Numbered from the stretch's first letter, positions 32,666 through 45,042 are shown. The stretch: 64,000 bases of DNA from Microbotryomycetes sp. JL201 (GCA_033819885.1 JAQYUZ010000044.1:83828-147827), one strand, 5' to 3'. Notes: generated by a model from the sequence alone, not told the origin. Made by a program: numbers and translations.

Positions 32666-34867
32666 TTAGCCGGCTGACGCCTCCATATTGTGCACGTACG
32701 AGTTGCGAGTCCACTTGCGCAAAGTCTTGCCAGTGAACATGAGCAAAATAGAGCCGAGCAGCGCAAAGATCAAAGTCAAACCCGTGTTGACCATCAAAGG
32801 AGCAATGAAACCTGATTTGAGGATCCATGGAACGAGGAATTGGGAAACACCGTAGCCCCACAGGTTCTTGTTGACCGTCATCGAAACAAGGAACTCTCCG
32901 GCGACGGGCTTGTAGCAATCGACAGCGTAAGAAATGCACAAGGCGGGAATCGCGGCAACTTGCCATCCGCTGAAGGAGAAAAGACGCCATGTCAGCAAGT
33001 GAACAGCAGTGAAAAGCTTGGCAGCGGCAAGACCACGCTTACATAGCGCCATAACCAATGCAAACGATAACCTCCCATGCCCATTGACGTTGGTAGCCAA
33101 CGCAAACGACAGAAGTGCCAATGGCTAGCATGCCACAGAACGGCCACAAGGCAGGCAAGCGGAACTCGGGTTCACGGATATTGCGGTTGCGCTTTGTCAA
33201 TGTCTTTGCGATCCAGTCGCCACCTGGTCCAGCAGTAAGGAGGCCGAGAGTGGCGCCTGCCAGAACGGCAAAGTTGGTGAAACTGTGCGAACGGTCAGGT
33301 ATCATGATCAGTTTGGTAATGTGGCTATAGCCGAGAGCAAGCAGCGTACCCGACCGACTGAGCCGAAAAGTTGTAAGGCGGAGCCGCGAACACGAGCGAT
33401 TGGGTCAAGTTGAGCACGAGGAAGCACGAGCAACTCCATGAAGTGGCAAACGAAGCCCAGTGAACGATCGGGAACGCAAACAAGGCCCAGGGAGTGACGA
33501 GATCGCGAATGATCTGCTTTCTATCGTATTTGAATGACTGCGGTCGACGTTCAAATTGTTAGCTGAAGAAATCGCAGGTGGACAAAGGCGCTCTCGACAT
33601 ACCCAAGGCTTGTATTGCTGGCTATGTGGTCGTCCTCGGCCAAGAGAATCGTCGACGTGCTTCTCAACGGCAAGATTCGAGTGCTGCTCCTCCTCGGCTT
33701 TGCCGCCGAGATCCGTCGAAGACACATTGGTAGGCGTCGCTCCCACGCGGGCGTATCGCGTCTCTGGTTGGAGCAAGACAGTCCAGGCAATCGAGAGGCC
33801 AAAAAGGCCCACATTGAGCCACCAGAAGCTCTCCCAGCCGTACTTGTCACTCATCGTGCCAGAAACAACCGGGCCGATCACTGCGAGACGCTGTCAGTCA
33901 TTGATTCGGGCCCAGTGCTGTTCCCGCACAGACGTACTGAGTGAACCAAAATAGCCGTACCAGTAGAGCGTGTTCCAGAAGCCACGGTTGTGGAGGAAGA
34001 CGCAATCGGCTGCGAGTGTACGAGTAGACTACCATTAGATCCGGTAGGTTTCCGAACTGCCACGTCGCCTGACTCACCAATGATCATAGGCGGAAGGGTT
34101 TCAGCAGGGCCAGCCCCAATTCCGTTGAGGACTGAGTAGAGCGCGCGGTGGTCAGATGTGCTTTAACTAGCTCGGGGCCAAATCGCAACTCACCGCAAGC
34201 GCCGAGGAAGGATCGGTAGGAGTTGGCCTTTGCTCGCCAAATGCAAGCTGCTAGGCACACGACATGCGAGAAAATGGCTGCCGGTCGTCGACCGAATTGA
34301 GTGGCGATCGGAACCCATCTGCAAGACGGATCGGGCCACCTAGTCAGGAGTCATATGCACGAATGGCACGAAACGGACTCACAGAAAGTTGGAAAAGCCC
34401 AAAACCAAGATGGTTACACCGATCAAGTTGATGACGCCGTCAACGGTTGTACCGAACGACTCGATATAATAAGGCACTTGAGAAGACAACGAAAGGGGGC
34501 CGAAACCTTGGATGAAACCGAGCCACACTGCTGATGACAATGCTCCGGCTTTGTACCATTTGTTCCAGTTAAGCGGATCGGCGGGGTCGTTGCTAGGTTG
34601 AGGACTGTGTATAGACCCGCAACAGGTTAGTTTGATCTGTACTAAAGGCGTTTCGCTCTGACGAGATTGTTGCTTACACGAGCACAGTATTGCCCGATTT
34701 AATGAATTCGACGCCGGCGGTGTCAGTCATGACCTCCGTGCCTGAAACATCGCCGGAGGATTTAGAAACTGCAGTTTACGTGCACGGGACTGCAGAGACT
34801 GACCTGGATAAATCTTGACATTCAACTCGCGCTCAAGGCGAGCAACATCCGTGTGCATGTCTGTCAT
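32666..34867 (-). CDS. MFS transporter, DHA1-type, copy A
   Basis: A twelve-helix major facilitator of the fungal DHA1 group, probably a proton-coupled exporter or permease; the substrate is unknown. Seen: PQPSNDPADPLNWNKWYKAG before helix 1, QGFGPLSLSSQVPYYIESFG, the loop 2-3 motif WVPIATQFGRRPAA, a central hydrophilic loop (about 33800-33600), LLTAGPGGDWIA and VAGEFLVSMTVNKNLWGYGV. It has nine introns. Three (34677-34605, 34193-34132, 33602-33538) are missing from copy B, and two introns of B near the 3' end are missing here. The homologous intron 34077-34010 has a normal GT donor. The protein ends NMEASAG. It is the downstream member of a head-to-tail duplication. Confidence 0.88.
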
Positions 34868-35966
34868 GTTGAAAGCGTCGGCGAGGCACCGAGCCCCGAG
34901 TTTACGAAGTGAAAGACGAGGGCGCGACCCAGAAGCCTAATCAAGGACGAGGCGCAACGGTGCGCAGTGTATTGATGATGAGCTCGGGTGGGAAAAAGTC
35001 GGACGAGCGAGGACGAGGAGACAGAGAGGCGGTGGCAAGGACGACTGTTTGGTCGATCGAGGCGGGACTTGCTCGTTGCTAAATGTGGGTCCCCACATGT
35101 CGCCCCAGCAAGTTCCGGCAGCCCTATTCTTCCGTGCATTCAGCCGGAGGGATATCTTTGCGCTGCAGTACGTCGAAGGGCAATTCGATGCCCAGGACCC
35201 AAAGACGTGGGACGGATCACCATCTTCCATTTGCCTGGTGTTCTGGTAAAAGACAGGTTCCATGTTCCGCGATGCACAGCAGCGGGGACAAGATGGCCAA
35301 GCCTTTGTGATAACCTGCATCTTCCATACACCCTTGATTGTGCGCACCCTTGATTGTGCGCGGGTTTCGCGCTGGATGTAGATGGTGTGCCTTCGCACGT
35401 GACAAATATGCCCGAGCGAGCATGTGGGGCCGACGAGAAGGTGGCGCCCAATCGAGTTCTGCCGGGGCGCGATCTTCACGTTGGCCAGTCCTCGAGTGCG
35501 ATCACTCTTCGGCTACGTCAAAACTCGCCGGTTACATACTCTTCGTGAGGCGATTCGTTCTGCCGACAGGCTGGACCGACCAAGACGCGTGGCGCTATTT
35601 CTGTCCCTCGCTGTTCGTCATAAATAGCTGACCGTGATTAGCACTCGTTGCCGTGCCGCGGTCTGTGCTTGCAAAACAATCGACCTGAACACATCGTGTG
35701 CTCCTCAGTCGCATGAAGCTGTACCAACGCGTTCACGCCATCCTGAATACGTCCTCTTAAGTCCCAGTTAAAGCCTGACCCCAGTGCGTCTTGCGAGCTC
35801 CGATTCATTGCAGCTGTGAGGCACGAAAACACATTTTCCCCGTTGCGCACAAGTGCTATGGTATCCTGCTCGCCACCCTAACCTTGTATAGCTGGAGCTT
35901 GCCAGTTCCTACCAGAATCTCCGAACCCATTATCCCAACAGTAATCCGTGACCCACATATCCTGAT
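34868..35966. other. Intergenic between MFS paralogs (copy A promoter)
   Basis: 1.1 kb upstream of copy A and downstream of copy B. It contains the 16-bp tandem repeat at 35330-35361. Open frames on both strands are short and without motifs. Confidence 0.5.
35330..35361. repeat. Perfect 16-bp tandem duplication
   Basis: Two back-to-back exact copies of ACCCTTGATTGTGCGC (35330-35345, 35346-35361). It lies about 460 bp upstream of the copy A start. It may be a doubled regulatory site or a recent slip duplication. Confidence 0.85.
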
Positions 35967-38085
35967 TCAGCCTGCGCTCGCCTCCATCTTGTGGACAAAG
36001 GATTTGCTCGTAATTCTTCGCAGCTGCCGGTGCGTCACGAACCGTCAGATGTGATCCGTCAAACTCAAGGCGCTACTTACTGTTTTGCCAAAGAACATGA
36101 GAGCAACTGAGCCCAGGAAAGCAAACACAAGCGTAAGACCCGTATTGATCATCATAGGTTCGAGGAACCCTTTCTTGAGAATCCACGGCACGAGGAATTG
36201 AGATACTCCGCTAAGAGACAGCGAGCCGGTCAGCGGCGCCTTCAAGGGTGCAGTGCTGCAGCTTACTATCCCCAAGTGTTTTTGTTGATTGTGATGGTCA
36301 CGAGAAGCTCTCCGGCGACAGGTTTGTAGCAATCGACGGCGTAACTGATTGCAAGCGCTGGAATGGCGGCGACTTGCCACCCGCTGTAAATCAAAGAGCG
36401 TCAGCGGGACCTCGAAGGACGAAAAGTTCATGCCAGCTTACATGGCGCCGTATCCAATACAAATAATAATCTCCCACGCCCATTGACGCGTGTAGCCAAC
36501 AGCTGTGATTGTCGTGCCCAGCAACAACAGGGCGCAGAAAGGCCACAGCGCAGGCAAACGGAACTCCGGCTCGCGAATGTTGCGGTTTCGCTTAGTCAGA
36601 AACGCTGCGATCCAGTCGCCACCGGGTCCAGCAGTAAGGAGACCGAGAGTGGCGCCTGCCAGAACGGCAAAGTTGGTGAAACTGCGTGAGCAAAGCCATG
36701 CTTTCAGATCAGAATGGGGACCAAGACTCGAGAACGAGCTCAAGCAGTCTCAGCTCACCCGACAGACTGCGCTGAAAAGTTGTACGGAGGAGCAGAAAAG
36801 ACGAGCGACTGCGTGAGATTGAGCACGAGAAAGCACGAGCAACTCCATGACGTGGCAAACGAAGCCCAGTGGACGATCGGAAATGCGAGCAACGTCCATG
36901 GCGTCAACAAATCGCGGAAGAATTGCTCTTTCTGGAAGTGCAGCGCCCAAGGTTTGTACTGCAACCTGCTCGGACGACCTTTGCCCAAAGCGGCATCGAC
37001 GTGCTTTTCGACGTGAACGTCAGACGAGACGTGCTCTTCTTCGACTTTGACAATGTCGCTCATCGAAGCGTTTGTTGGTGCTTCAGTCCGAGCAAAACGA
37101 GTTTCAGGCTGAAACAGGGCGCTCCAGATGGCGCAGAATGCAAAGCACGCGGCGTTGAGCCACCAAAAGCTTTGCCAGCCGTACTTGTCACTCATTGTTC
37201 CTGCAACGACCGGACCGAGCACTGCAAGCGACATCTTAGCTGAATCAATCGTGAAGCTTTGACAGACTTGCACTAACTTTGGGCTCCAAAGTAGGCGTAC
37301 CACTGTAACGCCATCCAAAACCCACGTCGGTGCAAAAAGACGACGTCAGCTGCAAGATGTCAGTTGTCAGCAACAGTGCTCGATCATCAAAAATTCAATT
37401 GTCCTGCTTGCCGATGACCATGGCGGGCAAAGTCTCGCCCGGTCCACAAGCGACACCAGAGAGGCAGCAGGCACCGAGGAACGAGCGGTACGAGGTTGCT
37501 TTGGCGCGCCATATACTTGACGCCAACGCAAGAAGGTGTGAAGCGATTGCTGCAGGTCGCCGACCGAATTGCGTTGCGATTGGCACCCATCTACAGTCAT
37601 CAGCAACCCGTCAGCTGCCGCCTGGAAGACTTTTCCTGGCACTGCGATTGTTGTGCGCGCCTCGGATGAACGCACAAAAAGTTTGAAAATCCGAGAACCA
37701 AGATTGTAACTCCGATCAAGTTAATGACACCGTCGACAGTGGTGTCAAAGGATTCGATGTAGTAAGGTACTTGAGACGACAGCGAGAGCGGGCCGAAACC
37801 TTGAACGAACGCGAGCAGAACCGAGGACGAGAGCGCGCCAGCTTTGTACCAGGGTGACCAGTTGAGTGGATCCGAAGGCTCTGAGGAGGGCTGAGGAATC
37901 AAAACAGTGTCTCCGGCCTTGATGAATTCGACCCCCGCTGTGTCTCGCATGACCTCGGTGCCTAGACACATGAGTTTGGATCAGCAGAGAAACGATTGAC
38001 CTTGCTCTCGCAAGCGCTTACCTGGGTAGATCTTTACATTGAGCTCGCGCTCGAGTCTTTCGACGTCCGTGTTCATTTCCGCCAT
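35967..38085 (-). CDS. MFS transporter, DHA1-type, copy B
   Basis: Close paralog of copy A over its whole length: ERELNVKIYPGTEVMRDTAG, PQPSSEPSDPLNWSPWYKAG, VPYYIESFDTTVDGVINLIG, WVPIATQFGRRPAA, the hydrophilic loop, LLTAGPGGDWIA. It ends FVHKMEASAG at the TGA 35969-35967 after a last exon starting at 36023. It has eight introns. Two (36266-36211 and 36080-36024) are absent from copy A, and three introns of A are absent here. At the intron homologous to A 34077-34010, copy B has a GC donor (ATCG|GCAAGC, 37411-37350) with no GT nearby. The start is the ATG at 38085, aligned with the copy A start region. Confidence 0.88.
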
Positions 38086-38789
38086 CACAGAGGGATTGTG
38101 GCTGAGGTCTGGCAAGCCTGGCTCTACTTCAGCGAAGCAACAACACTTGTCGAAAGAAACTGTCGCGAAGAATGAAGAGAGTAAGAAGGCTCAGATCGCT
38201 TTGATCGCCGAGCGGAGTCCCGCATGGTCACAACAGCGGGAAGTCAGTACCCTGGCGCCCCGCTGGAACAAGGTTGGTGCTTGCTCAGCTGCGTCCAAAC
38301 TTGCAACCGAGCCGAAGCGTATTTGGCACTTGCTCGCTGACCGAATTCGTTGCCCCTTTCTGTGCTGCGACGCTGCGAAAGGCAAACGCTTTCCACGGGC
38401 CAGCATCTTCCGCGCTGTGCGAGCGGAAGCTGTTCTTCCGCGCACACACGAGCGCACCAAGCATGTACAGTGATCTGCATGGGTGAAAATCCGGCTTGGT
38501 AAGCTTGAGCATGAAGCTCTGCGCCCGAATTCAGTGACTACATAGTGGCGGAATCCGGCTCTGGCAAGCCGGTGGCGGCAGTTGGCTGCTATTGCCAACA
38601 TATACCGACTGGCTGTGCAGACTGTGACTGTCACATATTAGATCGAGCCTCGGGATCACCGCAATCCAAGTCATAGCTTGTGTAAGATGAGCATTCTGCA
38701 GTCTGACATGCCGTGTCGCGCGACAGCCTTCCTCTCGAATAGCCCCACCTAGATTGCACAACACATGATACTTTCTACATTTGTATAGT
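38086..38789. other. Intergenic, copy B promoter
   Basis: 704 bp upstream of MFS copy B and beyond the 3' end of the membrane-protein gene. Short frames only; nothing supported. Confidence 0.45.
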
Positions 38790-41629
38790 CTACTGATTCT
38801 GCCACCGATCGCCCTTGTAACTGCTGCCGCCACTGTCCGTGAGCGTCAACTCGAGAGCATCTTGGTCGTCTTCACCAGCGGTCCTGTACTCTTGACTAGC
38901 GGCGGAAGACCCAGGTGCGGTCGATCTTGGAGCGAAATAGTCGCGGTTACTTCCATCATCTTCTGGTTCTGGCAACCTCGACACGGGCAGTGTGTCGCCG
39001 AATTCGACCCCATCGATGCCCATGCCGTCGAGCTGTTGTTGAGTTTCCTCGTTGATGCCAAATGAAGCAAATCCTGCAAATTGTCCGTCACCGACTCTAA
39101 CGTCCATGTCTTCAACAACCATGTCGTCATCGGCTTCGTTAATGATGGCTCCGACGAACGTGTCGATTCCAATCTCGCCGCCACCGACGACCGCTTCCTC
39201 GGCGCCTGGTCCACCGAGGTTCTGAGATCGAGCTCGATCTCGTTTGAGTCGTCGAGATGCCAAAATGGCATTGATGATCAAGTATGACGCTCCGAGGGTG
39301 TAAGTGATGCTGTACACCCATGGACAGAAGAAGAATGAGAGTTCGTTCCTGTTGATGCAAGCAAGAGGGAATCAGTCTTTGTGTTGATGAACGTGAAAGC
39401 TAGTGTAGGAGACTGACGCTATCCACGACACCGGTCTCTTGAGCACGACAACATAGTTCCATACGTTTTCGGCCGCAAACGCCAAACCCATTGACACGAC
39501 AATAACGACACACTGCATAATCAGAAGACTTTTTGTTAGCAGATGCTCTCGCCCGCGTTCATGTCGGCAGAACTTGCAATCTCCAGATCTCTTTCGGCCC
39601 TCTTAAGATCACTGAGCGAGCTTTTTCCACCCAAGTCGATCGCCATGCTTGGACTCGCAGGCGAGTACATAAAAGCCGTCGAAGGCGTCTTTGCGTTGGG
39701 TGACAAACCGTGGCTTCCCTTGGTTGTGCTCGTCCAAGCTGTCTTGACCGTGAACGAACTGCCTTTGCGTGGCAGACGAGGCAACGAAGGCAAGTTGGCA
39801 CTCAGCGAGAACCGCCTGTTACCCAGTCCAGGAGTGACACTCGGTGGCATCGCTGTCGTTGTCGTTGGTGGTGTGTCCGTGGACGAAGGGTTTGAAGACG
39901 ATCTTTCTGAAGAGCTGGCAGAGTATTTTTCGTCCAACAGGCCGAACGATAACCGTTTTGCGGCAGCCGGTCGAGGACGGGACGGAAACGTAACATTGAT
40001 TGTTGGTGGAATTTGGTCAATGACTGGAGATGCTGGTTTTTCTTTTTGAAACGTCAATGGCGGAGGAGGCAGCGGAAATAGGTTTTGCGTTCGCGATCTT
40101 CGGCGAACGGCAGCTCGGATTTGTTTCCGCAGAAGGAGCAAGAGCGAGATGGAGCCAATATTGAGCTGCAAATCCCGTCGTCAGCGTTGCGCCGCGTGGA
40201 AGTCGATCTGGGCCAGACGCACCAAGGCGACGATGAAAGCGACCACAATGAGGATCAGAATGACGGCGTCCTTGTACCTGAAGGCGGAATCTTAGAACGT
40301 TCAATTGAATGTGCTGGGAAAAGGGAAAGCTCACGCGACATTGTCGGCGACGGCCGAGGTGATATCAGAGTACAGCCGTTGAAGCTTGATCAAGGTTGAA
40401 AAGTCTTGTCGATCAGGCCACTGCTGTTGCCAAAACTCGAGGTTGCTTTGCAACGTCGACATTGCCCGCCAGACTCGACCCCACGAGATTGCGAACGCTA
40501 TGTCGGAAGCCTGCGAGAATTGTCAATCAGGTACGAACTTGAGGAATGGAGTCGGCAACGTACAACCATCGAGAGCGTCAAGACAGCCGTGCAACCGTAG
40601 AACAAGCTGTTGAACAATCTCGGTCCCGGCAAGGCATAGACGCCTGGCAAGCGAGTATGTCTTTGCCAGAATGATCGTGGCTGACCCACAGGCGAGCCAA
40701 AATGCGACGATCCGCGAGTCATGCGCGCTGTTTTCGATGCGACAACAATCCATGCTTGGAATGAAGCTGCCGTGACGAGATAGCCGTGCACGACGATTGG
40801 GACCCTGAAAGGCAGCGTGTAAAAAACCAGTCGAGTCGTGTTGCATCGTCGCCTAGACTCACCACAAGAACGACCGAAACGTGTTGTAAGGACCGAGCAT
40901 ACGTCCATGCCGCATTACGACGTAAGATGTATCTGGTTGTTGATAATGACTGTGAGCTCGAATGTGTAGCGGATGCTCGCTGTGCTCACAGGTGTAGACA
41001 AGCATGCCTGCGCAGGATATGAAGCCACCAAAAGGCACTAGGAAATGTAGACTGCACACGAAACGAGAGGGCATTTTCAGGGACTGCGAGTGGAGAGGCC
41101 CGTGCGCGCGCGCGGGACACTCGCTCAGACTCACTTCATCGTCAAGTAGCCGTCGACCCTGCGAGCAATCCAGAATTTTGGTTTCTGTGGTGGATGTTGG
41201 GGTGCTCTGAAGGCGCTCAGTGGCGCTTGCGGCTCGGCCAAAGAGGATTGCTGCTGCTGCTCCCGCCGCCGCCGCCGCCACCGCCCTGCGAACGGCAGAC
41301 TCTTGGAGCTGTACTGCGGCACGAGAATCAGGCCGTAGACAATGGACACGACCATGCCACTGTGCGATCCATGAAATGAGCTCGTATGTAGATCTGCATT
41401 GACAAGCAGACAGCGAATTGGACGCACCAGACGCAGCAAGTTGCGAGCGCCACCATTCGTCCTCGAAACGCTGGCGGCGGATCATAGTACGCGGCCTTGT
41501 GCAAAGCCGCGAGGTCTGCGGTTCAATCCATGGTCAATCAGCCTGGTGTGCTAAGTGCAGCCAAACTCGCGAATCAGACTGACAGACGGTGAACGGATTC
41601 TCGCCGGTCGGGACAGGCGGGAGCGACAT
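38790..41629 (-). CDS. Polytopic membrane protein with GPCR-like layout, unknown family
   Basis: The proposed start is the ATG at 41629 (MSLPPVPTGENPFTV), spliced 41584 to 41515 (T|AC). Hydrophobic segments follow in order: VALATCCVWCVQFAVCLSMQ, GMVVSIVYGLILV, FLVPFGGFISCAGMLVYTC, PIVVHGYLVTAASFQAWIVV, LFNSLFYGCTAVLTLSMVV, AVILILIVVAFIVALVRLAQ, LNIGSISLLLLL, then a Ser/Pro-rich basic loop of about 190 residues (40110-39540), CVVIVVSMGLAFAAENVWNYVVV, FFFCPWVYSITYTLGASYL, and a 140-residue acidic, hydrophilic tail. A long cytosolic-type loop before the last two helices plus a hydrophilic tail resembles fungal GPCRs such as Git3-type sensors. I see no diagnostic motif. Joins in the first 700 bp are uncertain. 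Confidence 0.55.
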
Positions 41630-42962
41630 GGCTTCGATCGCCGCCGAGGCACTGTCCGACAGATGTGCGCAAGTCCCTCAGTGTGTATCGTGGTGACCTG
41701 CAGACGCTGGATGCTCGTCGACCGGTCCGATCGCAGAGGAAATCGACGCGGTTCGTGCACGGTCGATCAGTTTGTTGAGCGAGCAAAAGCGGGACCGGGC
41801 CTTGCTCCTGATGAGGAAACCGGGGCAAGCGACGGCGATGCTGTATTGAAACAGCAGCAGTGACGTGTCGATACCAGTGTCGAAATGTAAAAAAACGATC
41901 TGAGCCAGCCCGGGCGCTCTGCGGGCACCACAGAAATGACAAAGTTTCTGCGAAGGCACCGGCCGGTTGACTGATCGCCCCGCTGCGGAAAGCGCCTCGT
42001 CTCTTGAACCGGCGTCGAGGCGTCCTTTGCAACGCTGGGCTCGCACGATGTTCAAGTATCCACTGCTATGGCACAATCGTTTGTAATCTCCGCCGAAGAT
42101 GGCTACAATTCAAGCGTACGGCGGGCGTCATCAGGAGGTGGCTGCAGGGTTCGACCTGCCGAATTTGAGACGAAATGGGCGCAAAGCCCGAGCACCGGAG
42201 ATACAGGCGATCTTGGTTGTTTCCACGGCCCCATTGGTGTGCAGACTGTCGATAGATGAGACTCGTATACGTGACGTTTCTGATCTTGGGGAGATTTCGC
42301 AGCAGCAAAGGCGCTGTTTTACAGAACACTGTCGCTAATTACTAGTTTGGGCTACTAATACTGTTTGCCAGCTGCAGCTAGTGAGCTGAAAATCAGGAGT
42401 CGGATGACTCGATTACATGTCACTGCATTTCGCGAGATTCTGTCGTTTTGGTGTAGGATTCCCACCTTGCAGGCGGGCACAGAGTCGCGCTATCGCGTAT
42501 CAGCCGGCGCATTGGAGTCTGGATGCGAATTTCGCACTGCCGAAGCGGAGCCGCCGCAAAGGCCGCAAAGGCGCTTTTGATTACAGATCCGTCTAATTGA
42601 TGGCCTTAGGGAGCCGTTGTCGTGGACCGGGTCGGCGAGACTCGAGAAAGGGTCTCGTGTAGCGAGCAGCGAGCAGCGAGGTCCGACAACCGAAGCAAGT
42701 CACGTGCCCGGCGGACTTTATACACAGAAGATTCCAGGCCCTTTGAAGCGATTCACAAAACCAGCATTGTGTATGCTGACGCGTCGATATCGGACTGCAG
42801 ACAGCCGGCTGTCGAGAAATTGAAAATCGGTTGCAAAAAAACAAAGGCGCTGCTGCGCACTCGTTCGTTAGACGAGGCTGGTGACATCTGCATTCGAGCG
42901 AGGACAAGTGTTCCGTTTCTGACTCCTCACCGCCGCATCAGACCACCTGTCTCGACAGCAAG
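41630..42962. other. Divergent intergenic region, membrane protein / lipase
   Basis: 1.33 kb between two divergent starts. A short AGCGAGC-type repeat is at 42660-42680 and a CACGTG core at 42701-42706. The frame at 41574-42032 on minus is Arg/Ser-rich without motifs. No gene is supported. Confidence 0.45.
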
Positions 42963-45042
42963 ATGGTCCGAGCGACGACCGCGACGAGTGTTGTGGCAGT
43001 GATGACGGCGTTGGCAGTGCAGATTCGCGCCCAAGACGCTGATTCACAGTGTCAGTCACAAGCGCGTACTTGACCGCCACAGCTCACACTGACCCTTTGT
43101 GGTGGCAGACTGGCACGAACGGTACCATGGAAGTACGTGCACCGCTGTCGCAGAGCGTTTTGTTTTCTTTGCGCGCGAACGGCCAAACCAGGCGCGGCTC
43201 GTGTTGACATGCCGATGCGGCACCTTCGACGCTCGGTCACAATCTACACTGCATCGGTAACCAATCAACTGACATCTCCGTGTGTACTCACCGCGACAGT
43301 CTTGTCCATGGCCGCGTACGGCGACTACGACACGCTCTGTCCGCAGCAAACGTTCACGCCCGCAGAAATGGCACTCAAGGCGCCAGACTCGACAAGTCCG
43401 CCTTGGCAAGTCATCAACACCTGGACCACCTCACCGACGGGCTTGCAGGGATTCTCGGCCGTCATCCCAGGCAAGTCGGCTCGCTCGGGCCCCTCCGTCT
43501 CGACACTGACCTGACACGAATCGGTCACTCTCTCTCTCTTCCTCTTCTAGAAATGGACAAGGTCGTCATGGTTTTCAGAGGCATGTACGGCTGGGAGCAA
43601 CTGTAAGTCAACGGTCGTCTGTCTGGACGCGTCTAAAACACTGCGGACAAGAGCTGGAGCAGTTTTGTGCGGGGCCGCGCGAGGCATGCGTGTCGACAGA
43701 AAGAAGGGAGACGCTTGCGCAAGCGCGCGTGCTGTCGCTACCGCACCTGTTCTCTGCGCACGTATGAAACCGTCTCTGGCTGCTGGACCGGTTACGATTT
43801 CCAAGCTCTTTACTGACGACCGTGACTTTGGACATGTAGCAATATGACTGCTGCACCCAGTAAATGGCACAGTCATGTCATAGCTAATGGCCTCTTTCGT
43901 TGACTCGTTTGCCGTTTCCCTCAGTCGGCGACGTGTTGAACCTTGGACCCGAGTGCGCCAACTGCACCGCTCACGCTGGCGCCCTTGCGGCATACCTCGA
44001 AGCAAAAGAGGCCACAAACGATTGGGCGATCGAAAAGGCATACGTAGAATCGACTGTGAGCAGCCTTTGCACTCATCTGCAGTATGGCCTCGACGCTGAC
44101 CCCGTCGAGCGGTCTCGCTTTTCGATCTTCAGGGTCACCAATGGTCCATCACCGGTCACGGGTGGGTAGAGCACGGCCATACAAGCAACATTACGATGTG
44201 TCTGACCTCTGGCTGTGATTGTGCACAGTTTCGGCGGCATGGTCAGCTTGATCGCATCGCTAGGTAAGTAGACGAACGAATCAGCTTGCATTCAGCTGAA
44301 ATTAATATGGCGCACTCTCAAAGATCTCGGCTGGCGCGGCTTGTGCCACTGGTCGCATAACCATGGTGCACCTCGCACGTTCAACCCCCCGGCGGCCAAC
44401 TTGTACAACAGCCTGTTTCAAGGTGAAGCCGGTCAACGAACGGTTGCCAACAACGACATTGTACCGACAATCATTCCCGAGTCCAACGACTATACGTTTA
44501 CGCTGCAAGGTTATCACATTTATGGACAGAACAGCACTGATGGACACATGTCATTCACGGTCTGCAACACGCCCGACGACCCAGAGTGTCTCGGAGGTTA
44601 CAGCATGGAGGATCACTACTACTACTATTGCCCGATCACTGAATGCGGCCCTCCTGGAAAGAACCGGACGCTTGAGAACGCTGTCGCGCGGGAAATGAGC
44701 TCTTCGTGAGTGTGGATGCGATGGTGTGCTGTCGGAGGCTGACGTGACTCTTGTAGATTCTACGAGACGGCCACATCTACATGGACGCCTTCGACGACGT
44801 ATACGCGAGCTGCGTCTACGGCTCGCGCGAGTACAGTCGCTGCGATGACTAGCGGCGCGCCCGATGCTCAAGCTGAAGGCCAGAGTGGCGATGTTTCTGT
44901 TGCGCGTGCCAGCAACACTGCAGCATCAGGCTCGTCATCGGCTCCAACGAGCGCTGCCACGACGCTCGGATCAGCCACGTCTGTTGGCGTGACCATGGTG
45001 GTCGCTCTTTTGACGGTCGCCGTCGTCATGTCTGCGTTCTAG
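42963..45042 (+). CDS. Secreted, GPI-anchored class 3 lipase-like protein
   Basis: Starts with a signal peptide (ATG 42963, VVAVMTALAVQIRAQ). Alpha/beta-hydrolase parts follow: TVLSMAAYGDYDTLC, KVVMVFRGMYGWEQL, PECANCTAHAGALAAYLEAK, then by the splice 44055/44133 HQWSITGH, and by the splice 44161/44229 FGGMVSLIASLDLGW. Downstream are an Asp in VANNDIVPTIIPE and a His in LQGYHIYGQ, placed like the lipase acid and base. Standard splicing makes the nucleophile site GHGFGG instead of GHSFGG: the Ser codon is split by the intron and its first two bases read GG. The C-terminus is Ser/Thr-rich and ends in a hydrophobic tail (VGVTMVVALLTVAVVMSAF), a GPI-attachment signal. The intron at about 43602-43923 is unusually long. 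Confidence 0.82.

Noticed and set aside
41490-41535. T-arm-like GCGGTTCAATCC suggesting a tRNA
   Set aside because: The stem bases do not pair and no acceptor or anticodon arm fits. The DNA is better read as an intron/exon edge of the membrane-protein gene.
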